Below the pieces are notes generated by a model. The model worked only from the letters and a program-made list of their open reading frames with translations, was not told the DNA's origin and did no database searches. From Oscillatoria princeps RMCB-10 (GTDB lineage Bacteria > Cyanobacteriota > Cyanobacteriia > Cyanobacteriales > Oscillatoriaceae), in the NCBI GenBank assembly GCA_019359235.1, contig JAHHHT010000023.1, positions 62,001 to 126,000 of the forward strand: a stretch of 64,000 nucleotides of DNA, given 5' to 3'. Below are positions 9,201-16,666 of the stretch, one piece after another. A program made the translations under genes and the position numbers. The first letter of the stretch is position 1; every line of letters begins with the position of its first letter.

Positions 9201-10884
9201 GCTGGCGGACAGTGGTCTGTTTCAGTGCCGGGACTAACCCGGCTCGCAAAATCGAACTCTTGCCGGCTCCTGAGGGTCCGTAAATCACCGTCAGTTTGCG
9301 GTCAGTCCGGCTAATTCGCTCGTCTATCAAGCGCTGGACATCTTTGTGCCGGTCCGACGCCGCAATCTCTGGCGAAATCCCCGCCGGTGGCTGTTGCAAG
9401 GTGGGCGCGGGGTTGAGCGCCTGTCGGGAAGGCGAGAGCCGCCCCGCACCAATAAAAGCGCGAAACCCGTACTGCTGCTCAATCTTTAGCCGCTCTTGCT
9501 TCAAAAGAAAAGCGTTGAGATATTCCCCCCGCTCAAAATAGAGCTGGCGCAGCGATCCCAGTATCCGGATGTAAAGCTGGGGATCGCAGTGGGGATTGCT
9601 CAGAGATCGGGCGGTTTCTAAGTTTTCCAGTGCCGGTTGAACTTCACCGAGATGCCTTTGCGCCTCGGCTAGCAATAACAAATACCAATAATGGCAGTGT
9701 CGCTGCGCCCTGCCCAAATCTGTGTTAGAATCACCGGCAGATTCGGAGTTGCGAGCGTGGATTGCCAGCGCCATCTGGGCGTATTCCTTGGCTTGCATCC
9801 AGGCTGATTTTGCCAGCGCCACCTCAGCCACAAGACCGTAAGCGTCCGCGCTCCGGATGGGATCGGCGCAGGTTTGGTGCAGCCCGACGGCTATTTCAGC
9901 AACGCTTTCCAGATCCTCCCACTGCTGCAGTCTTTGCAGTGCCGCTCCCAAGGCGTTGATAAACTTAGCCACGGCGCAGGGGCGACCGGCTTGTTGCAAT
10001 GCCGCAACGCACTGGCTGAAATAATCCCTGGCTTGACGGTACGCCGGCAGGTATTCAGCGTGACGCACCTCGGCCTGCGAGTACCACCACGCTCCCAGAT
10101 GGAACAGCAAACACGCCTGTCGCTCTAAATGATCGCTTTGCTGCCAGAACCGCAGACTGCGCTCATAATGCTGTCGAGCTTCCTCCATCCGATCGCTCAG
10201 GTACGCATCCCGACCTAAAATAAATTGCATGCTGGCTTCTATGTCTGGCTCTAGGGCCTGTCCGCGACGATGCCGATCGTTGAGAGCTGAGTGCAGTTCC
10301 CCGCGAGCGGGGGAATCAATCGCCAGATCGAGGTGGCAACTGTGGGGAAACCGCCCCGCGCCAGCGTCGAGCGCTTTCGCGAAGGCTCTGTCCGCCTCTC
10401 GTTGCAAAAATTCAATCAGCTGCAGCGCCGGCAGCCCAAATTCAACTGTTGTGGCCCAACTCTCGAAATCGGGCGCTAGCCGAATCAGCTTCTGCAAAAT
10501 TTCATCATTCACCCACAAAAGCAGCGGAAAGGGAAAATTTTTGCGAAACTCTTCTCGAACTTGGTTCGTCGCAACCAGCATTGCGGCAATGGAACGGACT
10601 GACTCCAAACCAAATACCATCAGCGCCGGGGGCTGCTCCTCACCGAGTTCTGTCAGTATGGTTTTATACAGGGTGCTGGCAGACTCATCGAGAACTATCT
10701 GTCGCAGCTCAATGGGGCATCGAGCGAGCAGTTGCCGCACCATCTGCGTTCGCAAGGAAGCGTAGTTGCAGCGCACTAAAATCAGGGAAAATTGCCCTTG
10801 AGACAGCTCAATTGCCCGTAATAGCGTCTGGAAGGAACTCTCGTTATAGGCGGTACTTTCATCTGGACGTTGCGGGTCACTCAT
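6223..10884 (-). CDS. STAND-type NTPase with TPR-like region, membrane helix and C-terminal WD40 propeller(s)
   Basis: About 1553 residues from the ATG at 10884 (MSDPQRPDES). An in-frame start at 11022 would add 46 low-complexity residues and is less likely. Residues 200-470 are helical, TPR-like. The P-loop GPSGAGKSS is at about 536-544, and LTVLIFDQFEQFF is the Walker B region, typical of the nSTAND group. A likely transmembrane helix (LSLMAVVAALAGVFGW) precedes a coiled coil. The last 550 residues hold 12 WD40 blades plus one remnant blade (VSFSPDG...TVKLW). Blade 9 keeps only ASERTAVRLW, and blades 11-12 have lost the terminal W. Such proteins act as ligand-gated signalling or conflict NTPases in cyanobacteria; the specific ligand is unknown. 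It stands alone. Confidence 0.85.
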   Translation of the reverse strand: MSDPQRPDESTAYNESSFQTLLRAIELSQGQFSLILVRCNYASLRTQMVRQLLARCPIELRQIVLDESASTLYKTILTELGEEQPPALMVFGLESVRSIAAMLVATNQVREEFRKNFPFPLLLWVNDEILQKLIRLAPDFESWATTVEFGLPALQLIEFLQREADRAFAKALDAGAGRFPHSCHLDLAIDSPARGELHSALNDRHRRGQALEPDIEASMQFILGRDAYLSDRMEEARQHYERSLRFWQQSDHLERQACLLFHLGAWWYSQAEVRHAEYLPAYRQARDYFSQCVAALQQAGRPCAVAKFINALGAALQRLQQWEDLESVAEIAVGLHQTCADPIRSADAYGLVAEVALAKSAWMQAKEYAQMALAIHARNSESAGDSNTDLGRAQRHCHYWYLLLLAEAQRHLGEVQPALENLETARSLSNPHCDPQLYIRILGSLRQLYFERGEYLNAFLLKQERLKIEQQYGFRAFIGAGRLSPSRQALNPAPTLQQPPAGISPEIAASDRHKDVQRLIDERISRTDRKLTVIYGPSGAGKSSILRAGLVPALKQTTVRQRHALPVVQQVYTNWVRELGKSLKQALAEVQGVKMGDCPSAPEPAHSAEAILDQLRKNADCHLLTVLIFDQFEQFFFACKEPAKRLEFYEFLRECLNIPFLKVILSLREDYLSYLLDFNRLHHREATDSNILYRETLYYLGYFTAAEAKSALRLTASTNYYLEPALIDKIVGDLAGDMGEVRPLELQVVGLQLETEKISALAQYQNRGGKEKLVERFLQEAVKDCGAENERVARQVLYLLTGENRTRPLKDRAAIRAGLQALGLKASAAQLDLALTILTGTGLVFLVPNIPDRYQLAHEYLVPLIRQQQQPVSVGAPKKEKKLAFRAQSELNRVLGRARRGAGLSLMAVVAALAGVFGWQAKLQTQRAEVKEIQQLNQASKALFLSGKQLEGLIASVRAGKQILETEAPPDIKTETADRLRQALSEIQERNRLEGHIGAVFDVSFSPAGEQPQGEGHRQVAPLLATAGGDGTVKLWSSAGVPLRSLQGHRARVNRVSFSPDGQILASASDDTTVKLWRRDGTFVRNLKHSKPVTAVSFSSQGQMIASGSKDKTVKLWSRDGTLLKVLNHGDWVCDLSFSPDGQMIASAGRDKTVKLWSRDGKLLKILKGHNKSVLAVSFSPDGKTVASASEDKTVKLWNLDGQLLTTLEGHTSKVKSVSFSPSGQIIASGSSDSTVRLWSRDGSLLRIIKGHTSAVNKVSFSRAGTLASAGDDATVRLWGFNKEDALLKILSEHSKSVSGVSFSPDGLSLASVRAGTTFKLWKRDGGNTFAPASERTAVRLWNSAGTLQKILKGDREQVCAEGFAPDGQLLAAGSADGTVKLWKLDGHLLRALEGHRNQISPVSFSPDGQTIASASAGTAVKLSIEDCSLPRALEGGTDTVSNVRFSQSGQLTASAGYDGALKLKEPHQLVPDRLEAYSAGVLGVSLSPEGRTLAPAGADKTVRLWSPNSGELNLDLYNLVGRSCDWLRDYLKNNPRVKNSDRYLCDGTGSQK

Positions 10885-11210
10885 ATTAACTTCTGCTATC
10901 CCTTTTGCCCATCTGCATACTGACTCGCAGGTAAAAAATCGGGAATTTTGCCAATAAAAATTTTCTCTGAAATTTAATCCGGCAGATCGCTTTTTGCCCG
11001 GAAAAAGCTGGCTGCCTATCAAATTAGGGCTTTTAGCAGTCTGGAGTCAAGCTCCAATCAAAAAACATCGATTCAACAGCCGCCCGTTCAATATCACTTA
11101 ATTTAGCCAGTGTCAATAGTTTTTTACGATATTTAACACTTGGCCGCGCCGGCTGGCCCTCTCCCATCCAGCTGCACAACCAGCTTCATCAAGTTTAATC
11201 GCGATTCACA

Positions 11211-11376
11211 AGTAACTCAAGTTGCTAGTTATGAAACGGCAGCCTTTCCATCCCCCCAACTGGCAGGCACGGGGGCCTGCCCGTTGGGGGGCAATTCCTG
11301 TTCCCCCCTTTTTCAAGGGGGGGTTAGGGGGGGATCGAAGCCTGGATTTTTTGTAAGTAGCAACTTGAGTTATAGC
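11211..11376. mobile_element. MITE-like element, family 2, copy A
   Basis: The left end is AGTAACTCAAGTTGCTAG and the right end is GTAGCAACTTGAGTTATA, forming terminal inverted repeats. The interior contains two further palindromes, including a C-run/G-run stem (CCCCCCTTTTTCAAGGGGGG type) around 11305-11330. No coding capacity. Copy B is at 41170-41324 with the same ends and the same C-run/G-run stem. Confidence 0.75.
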
Positions 11377-11471
11377 ATTTCTCATCCTTTGTGAGGTACT
11401 GAGAAACCCGGTTTCTTTAAGAAACCGGGTTTCTGGGGCGCAGTTCATCCAACTGAGAAACGCTATAAGTA
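11374..11471. mobile_element. MITE-like element, family 1, copy A
   Basis: Ends TATAGCATTTCTCA and TGAGAAACGCTATA are inverted repeats. The interior is GTGAGGTACTGAGAAACC followed by the palindrome GAAACCCGGTTTCTTTAAGAAACCGGGTTTC. It abuts family-2 copy A, sharing the TATA junction. Other copies are at 19074-19208 (diverged, with an internal insertion) and 41081-41166. Confidence 0.75.
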
Positions 11472-11527
11472 GGTGGACATAACTAAACCCAACCAAACGA
11501 AACATCAAGAAACCGGGTTTTTTTAAT

Positions 11528-11623
11528 AGGACTTACGCAGGAACCGGGTTTCTCAACCAGCAGTGACTTCAAGCCCTTCCGAACCAGAAACCCGGTTTCG
11601 TCTCACAGTTGTGCGTAAGTCCT
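11528..11623. mobile_element. MITE-like element with AGGACTTACGCA ends
   Basis: Perfect 12-bp terminal inverted repeats AGGACTTACGCA and TGCGTAAGTCCT bound 96 bp of non-coding DNA. The interior contains AACCGGGTTTCTC and AGAAACCCGGTTTC. AGGACTTACGCA-type ends are frequent on small non-autonomous elements of cyanobacteria. Confidence 0.8.
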
Positions 11624-11792
11624 GTTTAAGAAACCTGGTTTCTGGCAGGGGGTTTCTGGGAGAGGACGTGTTATGCTTAATTATTGCGGCGTACTTAGCA
11701 CCAGCATTCTGGCGGGGTTGGGGCGGGTTTATCAATTCTTTGAGCAGCGCAACCCAGATCGCAGGCGTTCCCCGCCCCTGCAGTCTGTCTGT

Positions 11793-12215
11793 CTACTGAT
11801 AGCCGGTTGGCTTAATCAAATAGGTCGCCCACACCGGCTGGGAATCGCTGCCGCCAACCCGACGAGCCATACGCCAGGTTTGGGCTTGTTTTTGACGCTG
11901 CAAGTAGACTTCAAAAGGTGTTTCCCGTTGCGTCACTTTCTTGGCGGGTAGCTTGACTGTCATGTCACAGGTCCCCCTGACGCGGAATGCCGGTAAATCT
12001 TGAATCTGTAAGGGTTCTATCTTAGCAATCGCCACCCGATTTATTTGCAATTCCGGCGGCTGGTTTCGCCCCAGCTGCTGCGCCAGTTGCCCTTGAGTTT
12101 GGCTGAGCTGCATCGCAATTGCCTGCTGCACCACCTGCATGCTTGGGCCAGGGCCGGCAGCGCCGCAGGCAGCCAGCAATCCTGCTAAAATCGCTATCAA
12201 TAACAGTCTCACCAT
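11793..12215 (-). CDS. Hypothetical lipoprotein
   Basis: 140 residues with a clear lipoprotein signal: positively charged start MVR, hydrophobic LLLIAILAG and lipobox LLAAC (Cys17). The mature part is glutamine-rich (QVVQQAIAMQLSQTQGQLAQQL) and then forms a probable beta-rich domain with one Cys-containing strand (FRVRGTCDMTVKLP). No family with a known function is recognised. A ribosome-binding site AAGGAAA lies just upstream of ATGGTGAG. It is divergent from the O-methyltransferase gene, with about 115 bp between the two starts. Confidence 0.75.
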   Translation of the reverse strand: MVRLLLIAILAGLLAACGAAGPGPSMQVVQQAIAMQLSQTQGQLAQQLGRNQPPELQINRVAIAKIEPLQIQDLPAFRVRGTCDMTVKLPAKKVTQRETPFEVYLQRQKQAQTWRMARRVGGSDSQPVWATYLIKPTGYQ

Positions 12216-12280
12216 CAGCTTTCCTTATCCTGTGTTTACTCCATGTCATATTTTGCACCTTTTATCTGGGGGTTGAAATA

Positions 12281-12308
12281 TTGCCGGTGCTATTATAGAC
12301 TTTAATAT
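12281..12308 (+). promoter_or_regulatory. Candidate sigma-70 promoter for the O-methyltransferase gene
   Basis: TTGCCG (12281-12286) and TAATAT (12303-12308) are separated by 16 bases, 21 bases before the start codon. It lies in the only AT-rich patch of the divergent intergenic region. Confidence 0.45.
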
Positions 12309-12329
12309 AGTCCGATTTTCAAACCCCCC

Positions 12330-12992
12330 ATGCCAAACAAGACTCTTGGCCTCGACAACCGGCTCTACGATTACCTGCTATCGGTTTCTTTGCGGGAGCC
12401 AGAAATTCTCCGCCAGCTGCGAGAAGAAACCGCCCGCCATCCTCGGGCTGGGATGCAAATAGCACCGGAACAAGGGCAGTTTATGGCGCTGCTCGCGCAG
12501 CTGCTGGGGGCCACAAAAACCCTGGAAATCGGAGTGTTCACCGGCTACAGTTCCCTGTGCGTCGCTCTCGCACTTCCCCCCACTGGCAAGATTGTCGCTT
12601 GCGATGTCAGTGAGGAGTATACCGCCACAGCTCGCCGGTACTGGGAAGCCGCCGGTGTGGCTCACAAAATTGATTTGCGAATCGCGCCGGCGCTGCAAAC
12701 TCTCGACGATCTGCTAGCCGCCGGTGTTGCGGAAACCTTTGATTTCGCCTTCATCGACGCCGATAAAGACAATTATGACGCCTACTTCGAGCTATCGCTG
12801 CAGCTGGTTCGCACCGGCGGCTTGATTGCTATTGATAATGTTCTCTGGCGCGGACAAGTTGCCGACCCCCAAGTTCAGGATAGCAGCACTCAAGCCATCC
12901 GAGCCTTTAATGAAAAGTTACACCGCGACGAACGAGTCACCCTGAGCCTGCTTACCATTGCTGATGGGCTGACTCTGGCGCTCAAACGATAA
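12330..12992 (+). CDS. SAM-dependent O-methyltransferase (caffeoyl-CoA OMT-like)
   Basis: 220 residues, the length of class I cation-dependent O-methyltransferases. The glycine-rich SAM loop is LEIGVFTGYSS (about residues 65-75). The acidic loop CDVSEE follows, and the divalent-metal ligands are FIDADKDNYDAY (about 137-148) and AIDNVLWRG (about 164-172). Family members methylate catechol-type hydroxyls. The Synechocystis homologue Slr0095 accepts phenylpropanoid and flavonoid substrates in vitro, but natural substrates in cyanobacteria are unclear. It is a single-gene unit with its own candidate promoter. Confidence 0.88.
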   Translation: MPNKTLGLDNRLYDYLLSVSLREPEILRQLREETARHPRAGMQIAPEQGQFMALLAQLLGATKTLEIGVFTGYSSLCVALALPPTGKIVACDVSEEYTATARRYWEAAGVAHKIDLRIAPALQTLDDLLAAGVAETFDFAFIDADKDNYDAYFELSLQLVRTGGLIAIDNVLWRGQVADPQVQDSSTQAIRAFNEKLHRDERVTLSLLTIADGLTLALKR

Positions 12993-13497
12993 ACTCCTGT
13001 CTCTACAAGTCGGGGGCTATACGGCTATCAGAAACCAGGTAACTCCTGCGAAACCTGGTTTCTTGAGGTTGCGGCTTAATTTTGGGGTGAGTTTTGTCAG
13101 CCTGGGCGCGAGCCCGCATTAATCAGGCGCTTTCTGTTTCAAACCCAGTTCTTCCTCATCGATTTTATCTTATCAAACCTCCTGGGGAATGTCAAGGGGC
13201 TAGCAAAAAAAATTGCTGCCGGCTGCTGAAGAGCCAGTGCCGTAACTGTCCCTTCCGAGAGCCGGCGGCTGGATGAGGCGTTACAAGATGTTAAGAACTA
13301 ATGACATCCGGGAGTAGATAAGGCTAAATTAGGGGAAATCAGGGATTGAGCGAGGGGAGAGGCAAGGAAGCCGGATTTTGGATGCCCGGATTTTGGATTG
13401 ATTGTTTTGCGCCACGCCCCACGCCCCATGCCCCATGCCCCATGTCCCATGCGCTATGCTTGGGAGTATCCCAAAGTTTGAAAGCCAGAGGGAAACC
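12993..13497. other. Spacer with degenerate palindrome and heptanucleotide repeat
   Basis: GAAACCAGG and CCTGGTTTC around 13030-13065 form a diverged member of the GAAACCNGGTTTC family. At 13411-13453 a CCCCATG/CCCCACG heptamer array (STRR) lies 45 bases before the next gene. No gene seen. Confidence 0.7.
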
Positions 13498-14163
13498 ATG
13501 CTGAGAAAACTGACGATGTGGGTCAGGTGGGGACGCCTGACGTTTATCCTGGTAGCGATGGCACTGGTCTTATTCCCAGCTAGTCCAAGTCTAGCAGAGC
13601 CCGGGTACGCGATTGCTGATGAAGCAGTTGATTGCAGCAATCCTCGCGGAACGCCGGAAATCAACTATTGCGCTCAAAAGTCTTATGAAGCCGCAGACAA
13701 ACGGCTCAATGAGGTCTATCAAAAAGTCGTTTCTGGATTGAGCGCTGATCAGAAAAACCAGCTGGTTGATATCCAGCTGACATGGATTAAGTTTCGGGAC
13801 ACCAGTTGCGCCTTTGAAACCTACCAGGCGCGAAATGGTACGGGTTATATCGCTTATCTCAGCGAATGTAAGGAGCGGCTGACGAAGCGGCGCACGGCGG
13901 ATTTGGAGAAATATCTCTCGTTTCGTGCCGGTACCACCGCACCGCCGACTTTAAAACTCGGCTCGAAAGGGGAAGAGGTCAAAGAGTTGCAAAGGTTGTT
14001 GGGCGAGCCAAAGCTCTCGCTGAAACCTGTCAAAATTGATGGTGTATTTGGCCAGACTCCCGAAGCGGCTGTCAAGGAATTCCAGCGGAAAGCCTACCTT
14101 CCCGCAGACGGAATTGTTGAGCCTAAAACGTGGGAAAAGCTGTATGATGTCCTGTCATTTTGA
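13498..14163 (+). CDS. Secreted LprI-type protein with C-terminal peptidoglycan-binding domain
   Basis: 221 residues from ATG 13498 (MLRKLTMWVRWGR), preceded by GAGGGAAACC. A signal peptide (FILVAMALVLFPASPSLA) ends near residue 33. The DUF1311/LprI domain follows (about 42-140), with DCSNP, YCAQKSYEAADKRLNEVYQKV, WIKFRDTSC and CKERLTKRRTADLEKYL. The C-terminus (about 150-221) is a PG_binding_1 module: LKLGSKGEEVKELQRLLG, DGVFGQTPEAAVKEFQ, LPADGIVEPKTW. LprI-type proteins are periplasmic and some inhibit lysozyme; the PG-binding module points to the cell wall. Tandem duplicate of the next gene, whose 5' leader is nearly identical. Confidence 0.82.
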   Translation: MLRKLTMWVRWGRLTFILVAMALVLFPASPSLAEPGYAIADEAVDCSNPRGTPEINYCAQKSYEAADKRLNEVYQKVVSGLSADQKNQLVDIQLTWIKFRDTSCAFETYQARNGTGYIAYLSECKERLTKRRTADLEKYLSFRAGTTAPPTLKLGSKGEEVKELQRLLGEPKLSLKPVKIDGVFGQTPEAAVKEFQRKAYLPADGIVEPKTWEKLYDVLSF

Positions 14164-14179
14164 AAGCCAAAGGGAAACT

Positions 14180-15037
14180 ATGCTCACCAAACGAAGGATT
14201 TCCGCCCTCACGGTCTTGTTCGCGTTTTTTGCAGTCCTGGCACCGGTTAACGCTCTCGCTCAACAGATTGATTGCAAGAACGCAACCACAACAAATGACA
14301 TTAAATTTTGTGCGGAACAATCCTATAAAGCCGCTGACAAACGGCTGAATGAGGTTTATCAAAAAGTCATTTCAGGGGCAACCGGCGAGCCGAAGAAGCT
14401 ACTGATTGAGGCGGAGGAGACGTGGATTAAGTTTCGCGATGACAGCTGCCGGTTTGAAATCCCTGTCTCGCCTGATGGGCGGGAATATCCGATTTTTCTC
14501 AATGGGTGCCTGGAAAAGCTGACTGGGGAGCGCACGGCAGATTTAGAGAAGTATCTGTCTCAGCGGGGTGGGAATAGCGGAAGTCAGCCGCCGGTGAAGA
14601 CTTCTACCGTTGCGAGTCTCCCAGACGGGAATTACCGGTACGTCAGCGCCAAACTTCCTTCTTTTACTGTCAGTGATGACGAGTTACTCAAGGCGGGAGG
14701 CTATGAATTTCGGTTCCGCAAGAGAGGGAACAAGCTCACCGGCACCCTCGGACAAATTGACTCGGGCAACACGATTTGCATCAGTGGGGACGTGAGTGGG
14801 AATACGGTAGCCGGTCGAGCTGTGGAAGTTTCGGAACCGCCTTTCAATCCCAAGGATACCATCAGAAGCGCTGGGGAAGAATTCGTAGGGTGGGATTTGC
14901 TGGGTGGGAGTATTCTCAAGGTTCGCCGGGGCAAAAAAGTGGGCAACAAGATTGAGTATGCCAGCGCCTTGATGAACCTCAGCGGGTTGAATCGCATTAA
15001 CACCGGCACCCGAGCCGCTCCTGCGAGCTGTCCGTAA
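14180..15037 (+). CDS. Secreted LprI-type (DUF1311) protein with novel C-terminal domain
   Basis: 285 residues from ATG 14180 (MLTKRRISALTVLFAFF); the ribosome-binding site CAAAGGGAAAC matches the leader of the gene upstream. A signal peptide ends near ALAQQ. The DUF1311 domain (about 27-130) is highly similar to its neighbour: DCKNATTTNDIKFCAEQSY, KAADKRLNEVYQKV, WIKFRDDSC, RTADLEKYLS. The C-terminal 150 residues differ completely (LPDGNYRYVSAKLPSFTV, FRFRKRGNKLTGTLGQIDSG, a beta-rich domain), so after duplication one copy acquired or lost a module. The upstream stop codon lies inside the duplicated leader, 16 bases before this start, so they form one operon. Confidence 0.8.
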   Translation: MLTKRRISALTVLFAFFAVLAPVNALAQQIDCKNATTTNDIKFCAEQSYKAADKRLNEVYQKVISGATGEPKKLLIEAEETWIKFRDDSCRFEIPVSPDGREYPIFLNGCLEKLTGERTADLEKYLSQRGGNSGSQPPVKTSTVASLPDGNYRYVSAKLPSFTVSDDELLKAGGYEFRFRKRGNKLTGTLGQIDSGNTICISGDVSGNTVAGRAVEVSEPPFNPKDTIRSAGEEFVGWDLLGGSILKVRRGKKVGNKIEYASALMNLSGLNRINTGTRAAPASCP

Positions 15038-15470
15038 ACAACCTCACCCCTTATATCATGTCTGGCTGATTAATCTCACTTCCCATCCCCTCACCCCCTC
15101 CCCGCCCAGCACTTGGGGAGAGGGGGGGATAAGAAGAAAAATTGGAATTTGTTTCTGAAAGCAGTTTGTCTGGAGTGGTGGCGATCCACCGGCCCCGGCG
15201 ACACCAGAAACCGAGATTGAGACACGCCAGGAGATACACCTAATGTTAAGCTAGAAATACCCTGCAAGCAAGGGACTGAGTGGTTTACTGACGACCTCCC
15301 AGAGCCGGCGCATCCGCAACTGTCCATCTTAGCAGCTAGGATGAGAGTGAAGACTGTTGCAAGTGCGTCTGCTGCTGGAGCGGGCGTTAAAAAATGTTCA
15401 GGACTGAGGCAGCAATGCAATAGATGCGAATAACCACATTAATTATACATACCGGGTTCCCGACGAGCAA
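15038..15470. other. Spacer with CTCACCCCCTCCCC repeat
   Basis: A copy of the dispersed CTCACCCCCTCCCCGCCC...GGGGAGAGGGGGG repeat sits at 15080-15130. The rest shows no gene, and base composition becomes AT-richer just before the methyltransferase. Confidence 0.6.
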
Positions 15471-16511
15471 ATGAAGATTTATTTCCAATCCCCCCAAGTG
15501 ACTCTCTACCAAGGAGATTGCCTTGATGTATTGAGAACTATACCTGATAATTCAGTCCATCTTATCCTGACAGACCCGCCTTATCATGCCACCAAAAAAG
15601 CAAATATTACGGGCGACAGAAATTTCAAAACTGACAGGGATTACCTAGAATGGCTAGACACTATAGCAGAACAGTGGCAGCGGGTGTTGGCTGCAAATGG
15701 CTCTCTCTACTGCTGCGCTTCTCCTAAAATGGCAGCCAGAGTCGAGGTGATGTTAGAGAAACGGTTCAATGTGCTAGCCTCTATCACTTGGACGAAGCCC
15801 AATGAACCCGGGTATGATGGGTGGAAGCAGAAAACTAACAAGGAAAGTCTGAGGAGTTGGTATCTGCATTCAGAGCGCATCATTTTTGCGGAGTCAGCTG
15901 CCGGTGAAGACTCAAAACTACCGGCTTTTGGAAGCTTGATCAAAAAAACCCGCTTAGCTACAGGACTGTCAACCATTGAACTGACAGAAGCGATTGGGGA
16001 GTATGGCAGTGTCAATCACGGTGGGGCTGTATCGAATTGGGAGACAGGCAGAAATATTCCAACTCCTGAGCAATACCAGAAGCTAAAAGCGGCATTTTCT
16101 AAATTTAGCCCCCAAGTGCCGGAACTGCCTGATTATGAAAAAATAATCAGACCTTTTTCTGTGACCGCTGATATCCCCTACACGGATGTTTGGGACTTCC
16201 CGACAGTCAAACCTTACCCTGGCAAGCATCCAGCAGAAAAGCCACTTGACCTGATTGCCCACATTATCAAAGCCAGTTCTCGCGCCGGTGACGTAGTGCT
16301 CGATTGCTTTGCCGGTTCGGGCGCTGTTGGGCGAGCGGCTAAAATGTTAGATCGCCAAGCAATTTTGATTGAGATTGAGGAGGAATGGTGCCAGAAAATA
16401 GCCCAGCGGTTTTCAAAACCATCGGAGCCATTGCCAAAGGTTAACAAGCCTGCTTTTGATTTGCGGGAAGAACCTTTGTTTCAGGTGTTGGAACACCGGA
16501 ACCCCATGTAA
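15471..16511 (+). CDS. Orphan DNA methyltransferase (beta class) with internal HTH domain
   Basis: 346 residues. Catalytic motif IV DPPY is at 35-38 and the SAM motif I (DCFAGSGAVG) is near 277-286. The order catalytic-then-SAM defines the beta class, which methylates adenine N6 or cytosine N4. Between them, at about residues 150-212, lies a Xre-like helix-turn-helix (SLIKKTRLATGLSTIELTEA, AVSNWETGRNIPTPEQY), apparently inserted into the target-recognition region. No restriction endonuclease gene is adjacent, so it is solitary. The gene is visibly AT-richer than its neighbours, as expected for a horizontally acquired or phage-derived gene. The recognition sequence cannot be read from the protein. 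Confidence 0.88.
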   Translation: MKIYFQSPQVTLYQGDCLDVLRTIPDNSVHLILTDPPYHATKKANITGDRNFKTDRDYLEWLDTIAEQWQRVLAANGSLYCCASPKMAARVEVMLEKRFNVLASITWTKPNEPGYDGWKQKTNKESLRSWYLHSERIIFAESAAGEDSKLPAFGSLIKKTRLATGLSTIELTEAIGEYGSVNHGGAVSNWETGRNIPTPEQYQKLKAAFSKFSPQVPELPDYEKIIRPFSVTADIPYTDVWDFPTVKPYPGKHPAEKPLDLIAHIIKASSRAGDVVLDCFAGSGAVGRAAKMLDRQAILIEIEEEWCQKIAQRFSKPSEPLPKVNKPAFDLREEPLFQVLEHRNPM

Positions 16512-16551
16512 GTTAACAATCACCCCCGGCACCCGACCCGCTCCTGTGAGC

Positions 16552-16606
16552 TGTCCGTAAAGAACCTCACCCCCTAACCCCCTCTCCGCAAGCGGAGAGG
16601 GGGGAC
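16552..16606. repeat. CTCACCCCCTAACCCCCTCTCC repeat copy
   Basis: CCTCACCCCCTAACCCC followed by CTCTCCGCAAGCGGAGAG, a perfect 9-bp-arm hairpin, then a G run. It lies between convergent genes and could act as a terminator. Confidence 0.6.
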
Positions 16607-16666
16607 AAGAAGAAGGTGAATTTGTTCTCAAAGCTCGCTGAACAAGTCAGGCGCTCACTTGCTACC

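Larger units (their letters stand above)
10885..11792. other. Repeat-dense spacer holding three adjacent MITE-like elements
   Basis: No gene. It contains, from left to right, a TAACTCAAGTTGCTA-bounded element, a TATAGCGTTTCTCA-bounded element and an AGGACTTACGCA-bounded element, all listed separately. Several carry the GAAACCCGGTTTC palindrome in their interior. Confidence 0.8.
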
